Part shown: in pieces, positions 8,900 through 18,213 of the stretch | Layout: every line of letters starts with the position of its first letter | How positions within the stretch are numbered: the first letter of the stretch is position 1 | Assembly: GCA_018971065.1 (NCBI GenBank) | Contig: JAGWVC010000038.1 | Location: 1 to 33,957, forward strand | Length of the DNA stretch: 33,957 nucleotides | Direction of reading: 5' to 3' | Source: Sphingomonadales bacterium | Lineage (GTDB): Bacteria; Pseudomonadota; Alphaproteobacteria; Sphingomonadales; Sphingomonadaceae | Translations under genes and position numbers: made by a program | Notes under the pieces: model-generated | Seen by the model: only the letters and a program-made list of their open reading frames with translations | Told to the model about the DNA's origin: nothing | Database searches by the model: none

Positions 8900-9319
8900 T
8901 CAACCCTCGCTGCGGACGACCGGCACCCAGTCGATCATCTCGCCGTTCGGCCCCATCGGCGAATCGCTCTCCTCGGTCACCAGGCAGATCGGATTGGCAT
9001 GGGTGGCGAACAGGTTGGCCTCGTCGGCCTTGGTGTGCGGCAGTCGTTCCGGATTGGCGATCAGTGCCTGGCTGCGCTCGAAATCCTCGCGGCTGTTCCA
9101 CCAGATTTCCATCAGGCAGTCATAGCCCGAATCGTGGACTTCCCCGGTGATCGGGTTCTTCACCGGCTCCAGATAGCGGCGCACATAGCGCACCGCGTTG
9201 GGGATCGCCGGCGAACCCAGCTTCGCGGCCAGCTTGCAGTGCTCGTTCTCGTAGTAGTCCATGAATTGTTCCATGGTCATGTCCGGGCGCTTGCGGAAAA
9301 AGCACAACTGCTTGAGCAT
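8900..9319 (-). CDS. EthD-domain protein
   Basis: This 139-residue protein has the EthD signature: an N-terminal strand (LKQLCFFRKRPDMT), then the helix EQFMDYYENEH, typical of small dimeric alpha/beta-barrel proteins. EthD was first noted beside an ether-degrading P450, and family members often accompany oxygenases or dehydrogenases in degradation operons. Some act on their own as isomerases, lyases or oxidases. It is the first gene of the three-gene minus-strand set. A cluster of repeated AATGCC motifs lies 39-79 nt upstream of its start. No catalytic residue can be named from sequence. Confidence 0.85.
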   Translation of the reverse strand: MLKQLCFFRKRPDMTMEQFMDYYENEHCKLAAKLGSPAIPNAVRYVRRYLEPVKNPITGEVHDSGYDCLMEIWWNSREDFERSQALIANPERLPHTKADEANLFATHANPICLVTEESDSPMGPNGEMIDWVPVVRSEG

Positions 9320-9357
9320 GGTCCTGTCCTCTCGATCGTGTCGCGGTCATTTGCGGG

Positions 9358-9398
9358 TAATGCCGCTTAATGCCATGCCGGCGTTGCCGTCCAATGCC
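9358..9398 (-). promoter_or_regulatory. Phased GGCATTA repeats upstream of the EthD operon
   Basis: Read on the minus strand, GGCATTA occurs twice with its starts exactly 10 nt apart (top-strand TAATGCC at 9358 and 9368). A close variant GGCATTG lies 24 nt further upstream (9392). One-turn spacing just before an operon could mark an activator or repressor site. No regulator gene is adjacent, and short GC-rich repeats can arise by chance. Confidence 0.3.
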
Positions 9399-9512
9399 GT
9401 TTGCCGGCAAGGCCGATCGTCGCGGGCTGCGGGCGCACACATCGGGCTGGCGATGGACCGGCCTGCCCGTCGCGGGTTCGCATTCCCGCCTGGTCGATCG
9501 AAGTCCGCCCGC

Positions 9513-9740
9513 TCAGCGGTCCCGTTTGTCGCGTCCGTCGATAATGCGCAGTTGCTTGGGCTTGCCCTTCAGCCACATCCAGGCCTTGTAGTGGGCAATG
9601 TGGCGGAGACGCTTCTGCTTGCGCAGCTCCAGATCCTGCGACTTCTGACGCCGGCTGTTAAGCCAAATGAACAGGCCCGCCACAACAATGACCGCCAGGA
9701 AAAACCAGACCGGGGCGGGGATGATCTCGAAGTGCAGCAT
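9513..9740 (-). CDS. Small single-pass membrane protein, unknown function
   Basis: This 75-residue protein has one clear transmembrane segment near residues 10-26 (PVWFFLAVIVVAGLFIWL). A strongly basic cytoplasmic-type tail follows, rich in Lys, Arg and Gln. The start is well supported by AGGAAA close upstream of the ATG. It stands alone, with 193 nt to the EthD-like gene and an AT-richer stretch upstream that could hold its promoter. I do not recognise a family. The basic amphipathic tail might bind membrane phospholipid or nucleic acid, but that is a guess. Confidence 0.7.
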   Translation of the reverse strand: MLHFEIIPAPVWFFLAVIVVAGLFIWLNSRRQKSQDLELRKQKRLRHIAHYKAWMWLKGKPKQLRIIDGRDKRDR

Positions 9741-9946
9741 ATTGTTTCCTGTTCAAAATGCAGCGGACAGCGCCCACCATCACCCGGATAGGCGGCTTGT
9801 GTTAAATTTATAGTGCTACCCCCAGCCTTCGTTGCCTGTCAGGCCTGTATTCAGTTGTGGCAAGCTCCGCTTCCGGGGCGAATCATTGCACGCTTCGGCC
9901 ATCAGGCGTGCTTCGTACCATTGCAGCGGCGATGACGTCCAACATT
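9741..9946. other. Intergenic stretch with AT-rich island
   Basis: This and the adjoining repeat form a 363-nt gap between genes. A conspicuously AT-rich island (GTTAAATTTATAG, 9801-9813) stands out from the GC-rich surroundings and lies about 60-75 nt upstream of the small membrane protein's start, so it may include its promoter. I see no other gene. Plus-strand open reading over this area runs through the structured repeat and lacks coding character. Confidence 0.4.
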
Positions 9947-10052
9947 TAGGGTGCGATGACAAAAAGTGGGAACCGGTTTTTGTCGATCAATCGCACGGCA
10001 ACAACAGCCGGAGCATGATGACATTGATCAATCCAATGTCATCATGCTCCGG
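9947..10052 (+). repeat. Two-hairpin interspersed repeat, copy A
   Basis: This is a roughly 105-nt element with a second copy in opposite orientation at 22055-22160, about 89 percent alike by hand alignment. The first hairpin pairs GTGCGATGACAAAAA (9951-9965) with TTTTTGTC plus ATCGCAC (9977-9996, 5-nt bulge) around the loop GTGGGAACCGG. The second is a perfect 19-bp stem (10008-10026 with 10034-10052) and a 7-nt loop. It lies 3' of the minus-strand exporter gene. It resembles the short palindromic intergenic elements common in alphaproteobacteria and could act as a terminator or mRNA stabiliser. Confidence 0.85.
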
Positions 10053-10103
10053 CGCTGAAAAGAAACGAGGTTCCGCCATGACTGACATCGGTGATCCGGG
10101 CTT

Positions 10104-11330
10104 TCAGGATCGGGCAACGCGCCGGGTTCCCGCCAGGAACAGCACCAGCGCCCCCACGGCAATTCCCGCCGACAGCAGCAGCGGCATCGCCGGCATCCGC
10201 AGTGCCGCCGCCGGCCCACTGAACCGCGCGAACACGCCGGTATAAAGCGGCGGCCCGACGATCTGGGCAATGCCGCTTACCGCCTGCGTCGCGCCCTGCA
10301 GCTCGCCCTGGCTGCGCGCATCCACCGCGCGGCTGTTCATCGCCGCGATCGACGGCTGGATCAGCCCCTGCAGGCTGCCCACGCAGATCGCCAGGTAAAC
10401 CATCGGCGTCGAATGTGCGACATGATAGAGCACCGCCGAACCGCAGACCGCCGCCACGCCCAGCATCACCGCGCGGGTTTCGCCGATCAGCGGCGCCAGC
10501 TTGCGCAGCACGAAGCCCTGCACCACCGCGCTCGACAGGCCGACCATCGCCAGCCCCATGCCGACCTGCTTCTGGTCGAAGCCATAGGCCTCCATCGCGA
10601 AGTACGACCAGATCGCCGGATAGACCACGTGCGCCAGTTGCCACAGCCCCAGCGCTGCCACGAACCAGCCCACCGCGCCGCTCTGCCGGCGCAGCGCCTT
10701 CAGCGTGCCGAACGCATTGGCCTGGCGGATATCGAACGGGCGGCGGTTTTCGGGCGCCAGGCTTTCCTTCAGGAAGAACAGCCCGAACAGGAAATTCGCA
10801 AACGCCAGCACCGCCGCGGCATGGAACGGCATCCGCTCGCCATAAAGCGACAGCACGCCGCCCAGTGCCGGGCCGATGATGAACCCCAGCCCGAACGCCA
10901 TGCCCATCATGCCGAAACTGGCGGCGCGCTTCTCGGGCGGGGTGATGTCGGCAATCGCGGCATAGGCGGCGGAAAAACTGGCGCCGGTTATCCCGGCCAC
11001 CACCCGGCCGATCACCAGCCACCAGAACACCGGCGCCACGCCCTGGATCGAATAGTCGACGGCCATCGCCAGCACGGCTGCCAGCATCACCGGCCGCCGC
11101 CCGAACCGGTCCGACAGGTTGCCGATCACCGGCGCGAACACGAACTGCATCGCGGCATAGCCCGCGCCCAGCCACCCGGCATAGACCGCCGCCCGCTCCA
11201 GCGAGACATGCGCCAGCCCCATGATCAGCTTCGGCATCACCGGGATGACGATGCCGAAGCCCAGCATGTCGATCAGCACGATCGCGAAGATGAAACCTAT
11301 CGTCGCGCGGTGGGGGGCACTGTTCGGCAC
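10104..11330 (-). CDS. TetA-like MFS exporter (TCR/Tet family)
   Basis: This 408-residue major facilitator protein has 12 predicted membrane spans. The first reads IGFIFAIVLIDMLGFGIVIP, as in TetA-type drug:H+ antiporters. Motif A is intact at 70-80 (GNLSDRFGRRP) between spans 2 and 3, and a second-half copy is degenerate, as usual. The TCR/Tet group includes tetracycline exporters, but chromosomal members with this level of resemblance often have other or unknown substrates. No TetR-type repressor adjoins it; its neighbour on the other side is divergent guaA, 98 nt away. A hairpin repeat follows its stop codon. Confidence 0.88.
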   Translation of the reverse strand: MPNSAPHRATIGFIFAIVLIDMLGFGIVIPVMPKLIMGLAHVSLERAAVYAGWLGAGYAAMQFVFAPVIGNLSDRFGRRPVMLAAVLAMAVDYSIQGVAPVFWWLVIGRVVAGITGASFSAAYAAIADITPPEKRAASFGMMGMAFGLGFIIGPALGGVLSLYGERMPFHAAAVLAFANFLFGLFFLKESLAPENRRPFDIRQANAFGTLKALRRQSGAVGWFVAALGLWQLAHVVYPAIWSYFAMEAYGFDQKQVGMGLAMVGLSSAVVQGFVLRKLAPLIGETRAVMLGVAAVCGSAVLYHVAHSTPMVYLAICVGSLQGLIQPSIAAMNSRAVDARSQGELQGATQAVSGIAQIVGPPLYTGVFARFSGPAAALRMPAMPLLLSAGIAVGALVLFLAGTRRVARS

Positions 11331-11428
11331 GCGGTTCTCCTGTCAGACGCGCTTCCTAACCGCATTTTTGCGCGCCCGAAAGTGCGCCGCCGCTGGACTT
11401 TGCAAGGTCGCAACCCTATCGGCGGGCC

Positions 11429-12987
<1,559 letters not shown>

Positions 12988-12988
<1 letters not shown>

Positions 12989-13021
12989 ACCGCCTGCCGT
13001 AACAGGCAAGCCATCGCGGTT
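12988..13021 (+). terminator. Possible terminator hairpin after guaA
   Basis: An outer AACCGC/GCGGTT pairing (12988-12993 with 13016-13021) encloses a GCCTG/CAGGC hairpin; the two stems compete for two bases. Only three T residues follow. The position right after the guaA stop fits a terminator, but strength is doubtful. Confidence 0.3.
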
Positions 13022-13077
13022 TACAGTATCGTCGCCCCGGCCATTATCTCCTGCGCAACGACAAGGGAGAGTGCCGG

Positions 13078-13416
13078 ATGCGCCGTTTCAAGATGCTGGT
13101 CTTTTCCCAGCCGTTCCCGGGCCGTGAGGACGAGTTCGACGCCTGGTATACCGGCCGCCATCTCGATGACATCTGCGCGCTGACCGGGTTCACTTCCGCC
13201 CAGCGTTTCCGCCTGCACAGCGTGTCGATGGGCACCACGCTAAACCCTCATCTCGCGATCTACGATGTCGAGACCGACGATCCCGACGGGGTGATCGAGA
13301 ACATGTTCGCCCACCGCGACACACCCGCGATGCCGATTTCGCCGGCATTCGACCTCGACGCGACGACCGTGATGCTGTTCGAGGAAGCGACCGGCACGGT
13401 GTACCGCAAGGGCTGA
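13078..13416 (+). CDS. Small dimeric alpha/beta-barrel-type protein (DUF4286/EthD-like)
   Basis: This 112-residue protein begins with a beta strand (FKMLVFSQPFPGREDEF) followed by the helix DAWYTGRHLDDICAL and the strand TSAQRFRL. That pattern is seen in DUF4286 and EthD-type ferredoxin-like proteins. AAGGGAGAG sits at good spacing before the ATG. It ends 1 nt before the convergent TonB-dependent receptor gene. Relatives in sphingomonads lie in aromatic and fatty-acid catabolic regions without a proven reaction. I cannot assign catalytic residues; Tyr24 and His28 (YTGRH) are the most family-like positions. Confidence 0.72.
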   Translation: MRRFKMLVFSQPFPGREDEFDAWYTGRHLDDICALTGFTSAQRFRLHSVSMGTTLNPHLAIYDVETDDPDGVIENMFAHRDTPAMPISPAFDLDATTVMLFEEATGTVYRKG

Positions 13417-13417
13417 T

Positions 13418-15334
13418 CTACAAATCCACCGCCAGCCAGGCATTCACCGCGCGTCCGTTGGTCAGGTTGTAGATGCCCGGCCCGGCGCTGTTGAAGCCCC
13501 GGCTGTCGTTCAGGTTGGTGCCCTGCACCCGCACGGTCGCCGCCTTGCCCGCCAGCGTGAAGCGATAGCGCGCGCCCAGTGACAGCATGGTGCGCGCGCC
13601 CACATAGACCAGGTTGTCGGTCGTCCCCGGCGCCCGGTCGCGGTGGCTCAGCGCGCCATCGACGGACAGTCCCGGCATCGGCGTCCGCCAGTCGAGGTTG
13701 AGGTTGACGAGATGCAGCGCCAATCCCACCGGCCGCCGCCCGATCACGCCGGTCGCGGTGGCATCCTTCTCCACGCGCGGATCGAGGAAATAGCCCCCCG
13801 CCACCACGTTCAGCGTCGGCGTCAGCTTGCCCGCCAGCGAGAATTCGGCGCCCCGGCTGCGGATCAACCCCACCTGGCCGAAGTTCCGCGCCGCGTCGAA
13901 ACCGAAATAGGGCTTGGTCAGGTCGAACACGCCCGCCACCAGCTTCAGCCCCGGCGTCAGGGCATAGCGTACCCCGGCATCCTTCTGCCGGGTGATGATC
14001 GCCGGCAGCGGCGCGTTGCGGTTGGCGGCGTTGCCCGGCGCCAGCCCGCTTTCCTCCAGCCCGCGCGCCAGCCCGCCATAGACGCTCAGGCGCTGCGTCA
14101 CCGTCAGCGCCAGCGTCACGTCGTACAGCCACGGCTCGGCCCGCGCCCGTACCGGGTCCAGCCCGGGCAGCGTCGTGGTCTTGCGATAGCGCGCCTTGGC
14201 CACGCTCACCCCCAGCTCGCCCACGCCCTTCCAGCGCCCGTCATAGGCCAGCCCCAGCGTATCCTGGCGGATGCGCACCCGCGTCGTCGGGCCATAGCGG
14301 AAGTCCGGCATGGGCGAGGCATCGTCCACCCCCACCCGCGTCGGCCCCAGGTCGATGCTGTCGCTGCCGCCGAATTCGCGTCGCGTGTCGCGCTCGCGCA
14401 GGCTCAGGTGCAGCACATGCAGGCGCGGCCCCTCGGCCAGCGAATGCGTCACCCGCAACTCGCCCGACCACGCGCGTGCCCGCAGCACCGGATCGGCGAA
14501 ATAAACCCGGTCGGCGCGCCCGTCGGGCTGGAGGTCGGTCAGCAGGTTGGCGCCGCCGGTCAGTTGTGTGTTCTTCGACCGGAACGCCCCCAGCCGCACC
14601 ACCCAGTCGCTGGCCGGGCGCAGGCTGGCCAGCACGCCCAGGTTGCCCGTGTCCAGGTTGTACGCCGCCCAGCGCGGTCCGGCGAAATGGTGCGGCGGCG
14701 GCAGCGGCGGCAGGAAGTTGCCCGCGGGCACATAGAACTCGCCCACCTGGTCGTCATGGTCGCGATAGCGGCTCCAGAACGGCATGATCGCCACTGCCGC
14801 GCTCGGCTGCCAGCGCAAGGCCAGCGCCTGCTCGTCATACCGGTTGACGGTGCCGTCGGGATAGCCGGTCCGCCCCACCCCCAGCCCGAACCGTGCCGAC
14901 AGCGTCTGCCCCAACGGCACCGCGCCGGTGAACTGGGTCAGGATCGTGCCGTTGCTGTCGCCGCTGACGAACAGCGACGCGCCGGCCTTTGCACCCGGCC
15001 GGGTCAGCGACAGGTCAACCACCCCGCTCGGCGCCGCGAACGGATAGCCCTGCGCCGACAGCCCCACTTTCACCTGCACCTGGTCGCGCAGCAGGTCGGT
15101 CAGGTCGGTCACCGGCTCGAAATACAGCCCGTCGATCCGCACATTGCCGGCGGAACTGGGCGAAAACCCGCGCGCGTTGCTGCTGGAATAGATGCCGATC
15201 GCTTCGCGCCCGACGCTGAACCCGAAGGCATCCTCGGCCTGCGTCACCGCATTGGTCCCGGTGCGCTCCTGCGCTGCGGCCGGCGTCGCCGCCAACGTCG
15301 AAACCAGCGCGGCCCGCGCAAACCACCTTGCCAT
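13418..15334 (-). CDS. TonB-dependent outer-membrane receptor
   Basis: This 638-residue protein has a cleavable leader (MARWFARAALVSTLAATPAAA, likely cut before QERTG). A short plug follows at about 22-110, with NVRIDGLYFEPVTDL and VVDLSLTRPG typical of plug strands. A long run of amphipathic strands forms the 22-stranded barrel. It should import a substrate energised by TonB-ExbBD. The last residue is Leu (WLAVDL) where most barrels end in an aromatic, though the terminal strand is otherwise typical. No clear TonB box or N-terminal signalling domain is seen. It follows the mcc operon on the same strand after 100 nt and a hairpin. The substrate is unknown; siderophore-like or small organic molecules are possible. 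Confidence 0.85.
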   Translation of the reverse strand: MARWFARAALVSTLAATPAAAQERTGTNAVTQAEDAFGFSVGREAIGIYSSSNARGFSPSSAGNVRIDGLYFEPVTDLTDLLRDQVQVKVGLSAQGYPFAAPSGVVDLSLTRPGAKAGASLFVSGDSNGTILTQFTGAVPLGQTLSARFGLGVGRTGYPDGTVNRYDEQALALRWQPSAAVAIMPFWSRYRDHDDQVGEFYVPAGNFLPPLPPPHHFAGPRWAAYNLDTGNLGVLASLRPASDWVVRLGAFRSKNTQLTGGANLLTDLQPDGRADRVYFADPVLRARAWSGELRVTHSLAEGPRLHVLHLSLRERDTRREFGGSDSIDLGPTRVGVDDASPMPDFRYGPTTRVRIRQDTLGLAYDGRWKGVGELGVSVAKARYRKTTTLPGLDPVRARAEPWLYDVTLALTVTQRLSVYGGLARGLEESGLAPGNAANRNAPLPAIITRQKDAGVRYALTPGLKLVAGVFDLTKPYFGFDAARNFGQVGLIRSRGAEFSLAGKLTPTLNVVAGGYFLDPRVEKDATATGVIGRRPVGLALHLVNLNLDWRTPMPGLSVDGALSHRDRAPGTTDNLVYVGARTMLSLGARYRFTLAGKAATVRVQGTNLNDSRGFNSAGPGIYNLTNGRAVNAWLAVDL

Positions 15335-15383
15335 CTGTCTCCCCTGTCGCTCGCGCGCATCTGCGCCGGCGACAGCGAAACAT

Positions 15384-15406
15384 CGCGGCCGCTTCGACCG
15401 GCCGCG
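15384..15406 (-). terminator. Possible terminator hairpin ending the mcc operon
   Basis: A perfect 7-bp stem CGCGGCC/GGCCGCG with a 9-nt loop lies 29 nt beyond the MaoC-like stop and 50 nt before the receptor start. The minus-strand tail ATGTTTCG is only weakly U-rich, so partial read-through into the receptor gene is plausible. Confidence 0.4.
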
Positions 15407-15434
15407 GTTCAGATTCTGCGAACGACTTGCAACC

Positions 15435-15887
15435 CTATGCGGGCTTCGGCTTCAGCATCACCGTGCGGGTCATCGTCAGCGCCGTCTCGCCGCGCTGGTT
15501 GGTCAGCGCGTGCTCGAACACGACGATGCCGTGGCCCGGACGCGACTTCGAATCGCGCTTTTCCAGCACCGTGGTGTGGCAGGTCAGCGTGTCGCCGATG
15601 AAGGTCGGCTTTGGCGTCACCACCTTGTCGAAGCCCAGATTGGCGATCAGCGTCCCCACCGTGGTGTCGGCGATCGACAGCCCCACCGCCAGGCTGAAGG
15701 TGAACGTGGAGTTCACCAGAATCTGCCCGAACTCGCTGGCCTTCGCGTATTCCGCATCCAGATGCAGCGGCTGCATGTTGTGCGTCATCGCCGAGAACAT
15801 CAGGTTGTCGGTCTCGGTAACGGTGCGGCTCGGCTGGTGCGTGATGCGGTCGCCAACCTGCCACTCGTCGTAGTATCTGCCTGGCAT
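15435..15887 (-). CDS. MaoC-like acyl-CoA hydratase/dehydratase
   Basis: This 150-residue single-hotdog protein has the hydratase-2 region HNMQPLHLDAEYA near residues 36-48, where the usual motif reads GDxNPxH. The catalytic Asp position therefore appears as Asn and the Asn as Gln, while the His is kept. A similar HN-type motif occurs in mesaconyl- and methylmalyl-CoA dehydratase relatives, so the protein may be active on branched short acyl-CoAs rather than be dead. The start lies 2 nt past the TfoX-like stop, so it is in the mcc operon. A role next to methylcrotonyl-CoA carboxylase in branched-chain acyl-CoA breakdown is the simplest inference. It could stand in for, but is not, the usual crotonase-type methylglutaconyl-CoA hydratase. 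Confidence 0.85.
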   Translation of the reverse strand: MPGRYYDEWQVGDRITHQPSRTVTETDNLMFSAMTHNMQPLHLDAEYAKASEFGQILVNSTFTFSLAVGLSIADTTVGTLIANLGFDKVVTPKPTFIGDTLTCHTTVLEKRDSKSRPGHGIVVFEHALTNQRGETALTMTRTVMLKPKPA

Positions 15888-15889
15888 AT

Positions 15890-16246
15890 TTAGTCCTTGG
15901 GCTTCTTCGGTTTCCTGGCTGGCGCGCGACGGCCGGCTTCCAGCGCCAGCTCGCCCCAGCGCCGCAATTCGTCGGCATCGTCATAGACCGCGTCGGGCGC
16001 GCGGCGATAATTCATGGTGCCGGTCTTGCCGCCCGCGTCATAGGTAAAGCGCGGGCAGCCCTCGGCATCCCACACCGCGTCGGACACCTTGTCGGCCTTG
16101 AACCACAACTGGTCCTCGTCAACGATCGCGAACACCGTGCCGCCGCAATACAGCGTCGCCCCACCCATCATCGCGCGCGAACGCAGTTCGCCGATCGGCG
16201 CCATCGCCTCTGCCACCCATTCGATCAGGCCGGCGTCGGCGCTCAC
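15890..16246 (-). CDS. TfoX/Sxy N-terminal-domain protein
   Basis: This 118-residue protein matches the TfoX N-terminal fold. RSRAMMGGATLYCGGTVFAI is the family's signature glycine-rich strand pair, followed by LWFKAD. The C-terminal tail is Lys/Pro/Arg rich. TfoX/Sxy regulates competence in Haemophilus and Vibrio, but short alphaproteobacterial versions lack the second domain and have no known role. The start overlaps the mccA stop by ATGA and the MaoC-like gene follows after 2 nt, so it is translated with a catabolic operon. That setting suggests something other than competence control. Confidence 0.85.
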   Translation of the reverse strand: MSADAGLIEWVAEAMAPIGELRSRAMMGGATLYCGGTVFAIVDEDQLWFKADKVSDAVWDAEGCPRFTYDAGGKTGTMNYRRAPDAVYDDADELRRWGELALEAGRRAPARKPKKPKD

Positions 16247-18084
16247 TCAGCCTGCTCGATCCGCACCAGCAGCGCGTCCACCTGCACCTGCGATCCGGCA
16301 TGGGCGTTCAATTCGGCCACCACGCCATCGAACGGCGCCACCAGCGTGTGCTCCATCTTCATCGCTTCCAGCGTCAGCAGCTTCTGGCCCTTGATGACGG
16401 CATCGCCCTTCATCACCTCCACCGCGATCACCTTGCCCGGCATCGGCGCCAGGATCGCCCCGGTGGACGCCACCCCGGCATGGCTGCCATCGGTGCGGAA
16501 CACCGCCAGTTCCCACACCTGCCCCGCTTCGGTCACCAGCGCCTTCGCGGCAGGGTTCTCGCTGCCATAGGCGGGCAATTCCACCTCGATCCGCTCGCCA
16601 TCCAGCAGGAACGGCGCGGTCGTCTTCGCCGGCGCATTCAGGCGGAACCCGGCAGGTTCGTAATCGGGCACCAGCGCCACCGCCGCCGCCGTCAGCGCCT
16701 CGGCACTCGGCTCCGGCGCCATCGCCATCGCCTCGCCGTCGCGACCGATCAGCCCGGTATCGACCTTGCCCGCCGCGAAGTCGGCGTGCTTCAGCGCGTT
16801 GACCAGAAACGCCGCGTTGGTCCGCACCGGCCACACCGCGCTGCCGGCCAGCATCGTCCCCAGCCGCGCGATCGCCTGCTCGCGGGTTTCGCCACGCGCG
16901 ATCACCTTGGCGATCATCGGATCATAGAACGGCGAGACGTCGGCGCCCTGCTCCACCCCGGTGTCGATGCGCCCCCCGGCGGCATGGCCGAAACGCAGCA
17001 GTTCCAGCCGGCCGATGCTGGGCAGGAAGCCCTTGGCCGGGTCCTCGGCATAAAGCCGCGCTTCCATCGCCCAGCCGTTGATGGAAAGCTGGTCCTGCGT
17101 CTTCGGCAAGGCCTCGCCACTGGCAACGCGCAACTGCCATTCCACCAGATCGACCCCGGTGATCTCCTCGGTCACCGGATGCTCCACCTGCAACCGGGTG
17201 TTCATCTCCATGAACCAGATGCGGTCGGCGCGCAGGCCTTCCGAACCATCGGCGATGAACTCGATCGTCCCCGCGCCCTGATAGTCCACCGCCTGCGCCG
17301 CCCGCACCGCCGCCGCGCACAGCTCGGCGCGGGTGGCTTCGTCCATGCCGGGGGCCGGGGCCTCCTCGATCACCTTCTGGTGCCGCCGCTGGAGGCTGCA
17401 ATCGCGCTCGAACAGGTGGACGATCTGGCCGTGGCTGTCGCCGAACACCTGCACCTCGATATGCCGGGGCGACAGGATGTACTTCTCGATCAGCACATGC
17501 GCGTTGCCGAACGACGCCGCCGCCTCACGCTGGCACGAGGCCAGCGCGTCGGCGAAATCGCCGGCGCGTTCCACCAGCCGCATTCCCTTGCCGCCACCAC
17601 CGGCCACCGCCTTGATCAGCACCGGATAGCCGATCTTGCCAGCCTCGGCCGCCAGCAGCGCCGGCGACTGGTCCTCGCCCATGTACCCCGGCGTCACCGG
17701 CACGCCCGCCGCCGCCATCAGCTTCTTGGCTGCATCCTTCAGCCCCATCGCGGTAATCGAATGCGGCTTCGGCCCCACCCAGACGATCCCGGCGTCGATC
17801 ACGGCCTGCGCGAATTCGGCATTCTCCGAAAGAAAGCCATATCCCGGATGAATGGCTTCCGCCCCGGTCGCCTTCGCGGCGGCAATGATCCGCTCGCCGA
17901 TCAGGTACGATTCGCGCGCCGGACTGGGGCCGATATGCACCGCCTCGTCCGCCATCCGCACATGCAACGCCTGCGCGTCGGCATCGGAATAGACGGCCAC
18001 GGTGCGAACACCCAGCCGCCGCGCGGTCTTGATGATCCGGCAGGCAATTTCACCACGGTTGGCGATGAGAAGAGATTTGATCAT
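16243..18084 (-). CDS. mccA: 3-methylcrotonyl-CoA carboxylase, biotin-carboxylase/BCCP subunit
   Basis: This 613-residue alpha subunit carries biotin, carboxylates it with ATP and bicarbonate, and presents it to the beta subunit in leucine breakdown. The biotin carboxylase domain starts with LLIANRGEIACRI, and its ATP-grasp has the glycine loop GGGGKGM. The C-terminal BCCP domain has the biotinylation motif EAMKM with Lys576, 37 residues from the end, as is standard. By sequence alone it could be an acetyl- or propionyl-CoA carboxylase subunit. The adjacent, very characteristic mccB decides for methylcrotonyl-CoA. The start overlaps the stop of a tiny membrane ORF (ATGA), and its stop overlaps the TfoX-like start. 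Confidence 0.92.
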   Translation of the reverse strand: MIKSLLIANRGEIACRIIKTARRLGVRTVAVYSDADAQALHVRMADEAVHIGPSPARESYLIGERIIAAAKATGAEAIHPGYGFLSENAEFAQAVIDAGIVWVGPKPHSITAMGLKDAAKKLMAAAGVPVTPGYMGEDQSPALLAAEAGKIGYPVLIKAVAGGGGKGMRLVERAGDFADALASCQREAAASFGNAHVLIEKYILSPRHIEVQVFGDSHGQIVHLFERDCSLQRRHQKVIEEAPAPGMDEATRAELCAAAVRAAQAVDYQGAGTIEFIADGSEGLRADRIWFMEMNTRLQVEHPVTEEITGVDLVEWQLRVASGEALPKTQDQLSINGWAMEARLYAEDPAKGFLPSIGRLELLRFGHAAGGRIDTGVEQGADVSPFYDPMIAKVIARGETREQAIARLGTMLAGSAVWPVRTNAAFLVNALKHADFAAGKVDTGLIGRDGEAMAMAPEPSAEALTAAAVALVPDYEPAGFRLNAPAKTTAPFLLDGERIEVELPAYGSENPAAKALVTEAGQVWELAVFRTDGSHAGVASTGAILAPMPGKVIAVEVMKGDAVIKGQKLLTLEAMKMEHTLVAPFDGVVAELNAHAGSQVQVDALLVRIEQAE

Positions 18085-18170
18085 CGGTTAATCCACCAGA
18101 TCACGCCGCCGGTGATCGCAAGCACAAGCACCAGCTTGGCGGCAAAAGCATAGATGAGCCAGCGCGGCAT
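18081..18170 (-). CDS. 29-residue predicted single-pass membrane peptide between mccB and mccA
   Basis: This ORF fits the 129-nt gap between mccB and mccA. It has an AGGGG Shine-Dalgarno 5 nt before its ATG, and its TGA overlaps the mccA ATG as ATGA. The product MPRWLIYAFAAKLVLVLAI, then TGGVIWWINR, is one hydrophobic segment with a basic N-terminus and Trp-Trp at the far end, typical of a transmembrane helix. An in-frame GTG 39 nt upstream would give 42 residues but has no good ribosome site. It may be a real microprotein or serve to couple mccA translation to mccB. I know of no named family. Confidence 0.6.
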   Translation of the reverse strand: MPRWLIYAFAAKLVLVLAITGGVIWWINR

Positions 18171-18213
18171 GCCGGCCCCTGGTTTGGAAGAGGGCGCGCC
18201 CTGCTCCACGGCA

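Noticed and set aside
9832..10245. Plus-strand open frame through repeat copy A
   Set aside because: It spans a structured non-coding repeat and the 3' end of the exporter gene, with no ribosome site or protein-like pattern.
16300..18153. 617-codon plus-strand open frame across mccA
   Set aside because: Arg/His/Gly/Gln-rich translation with no domain; explained by the codon bias of mccA on the other strand.
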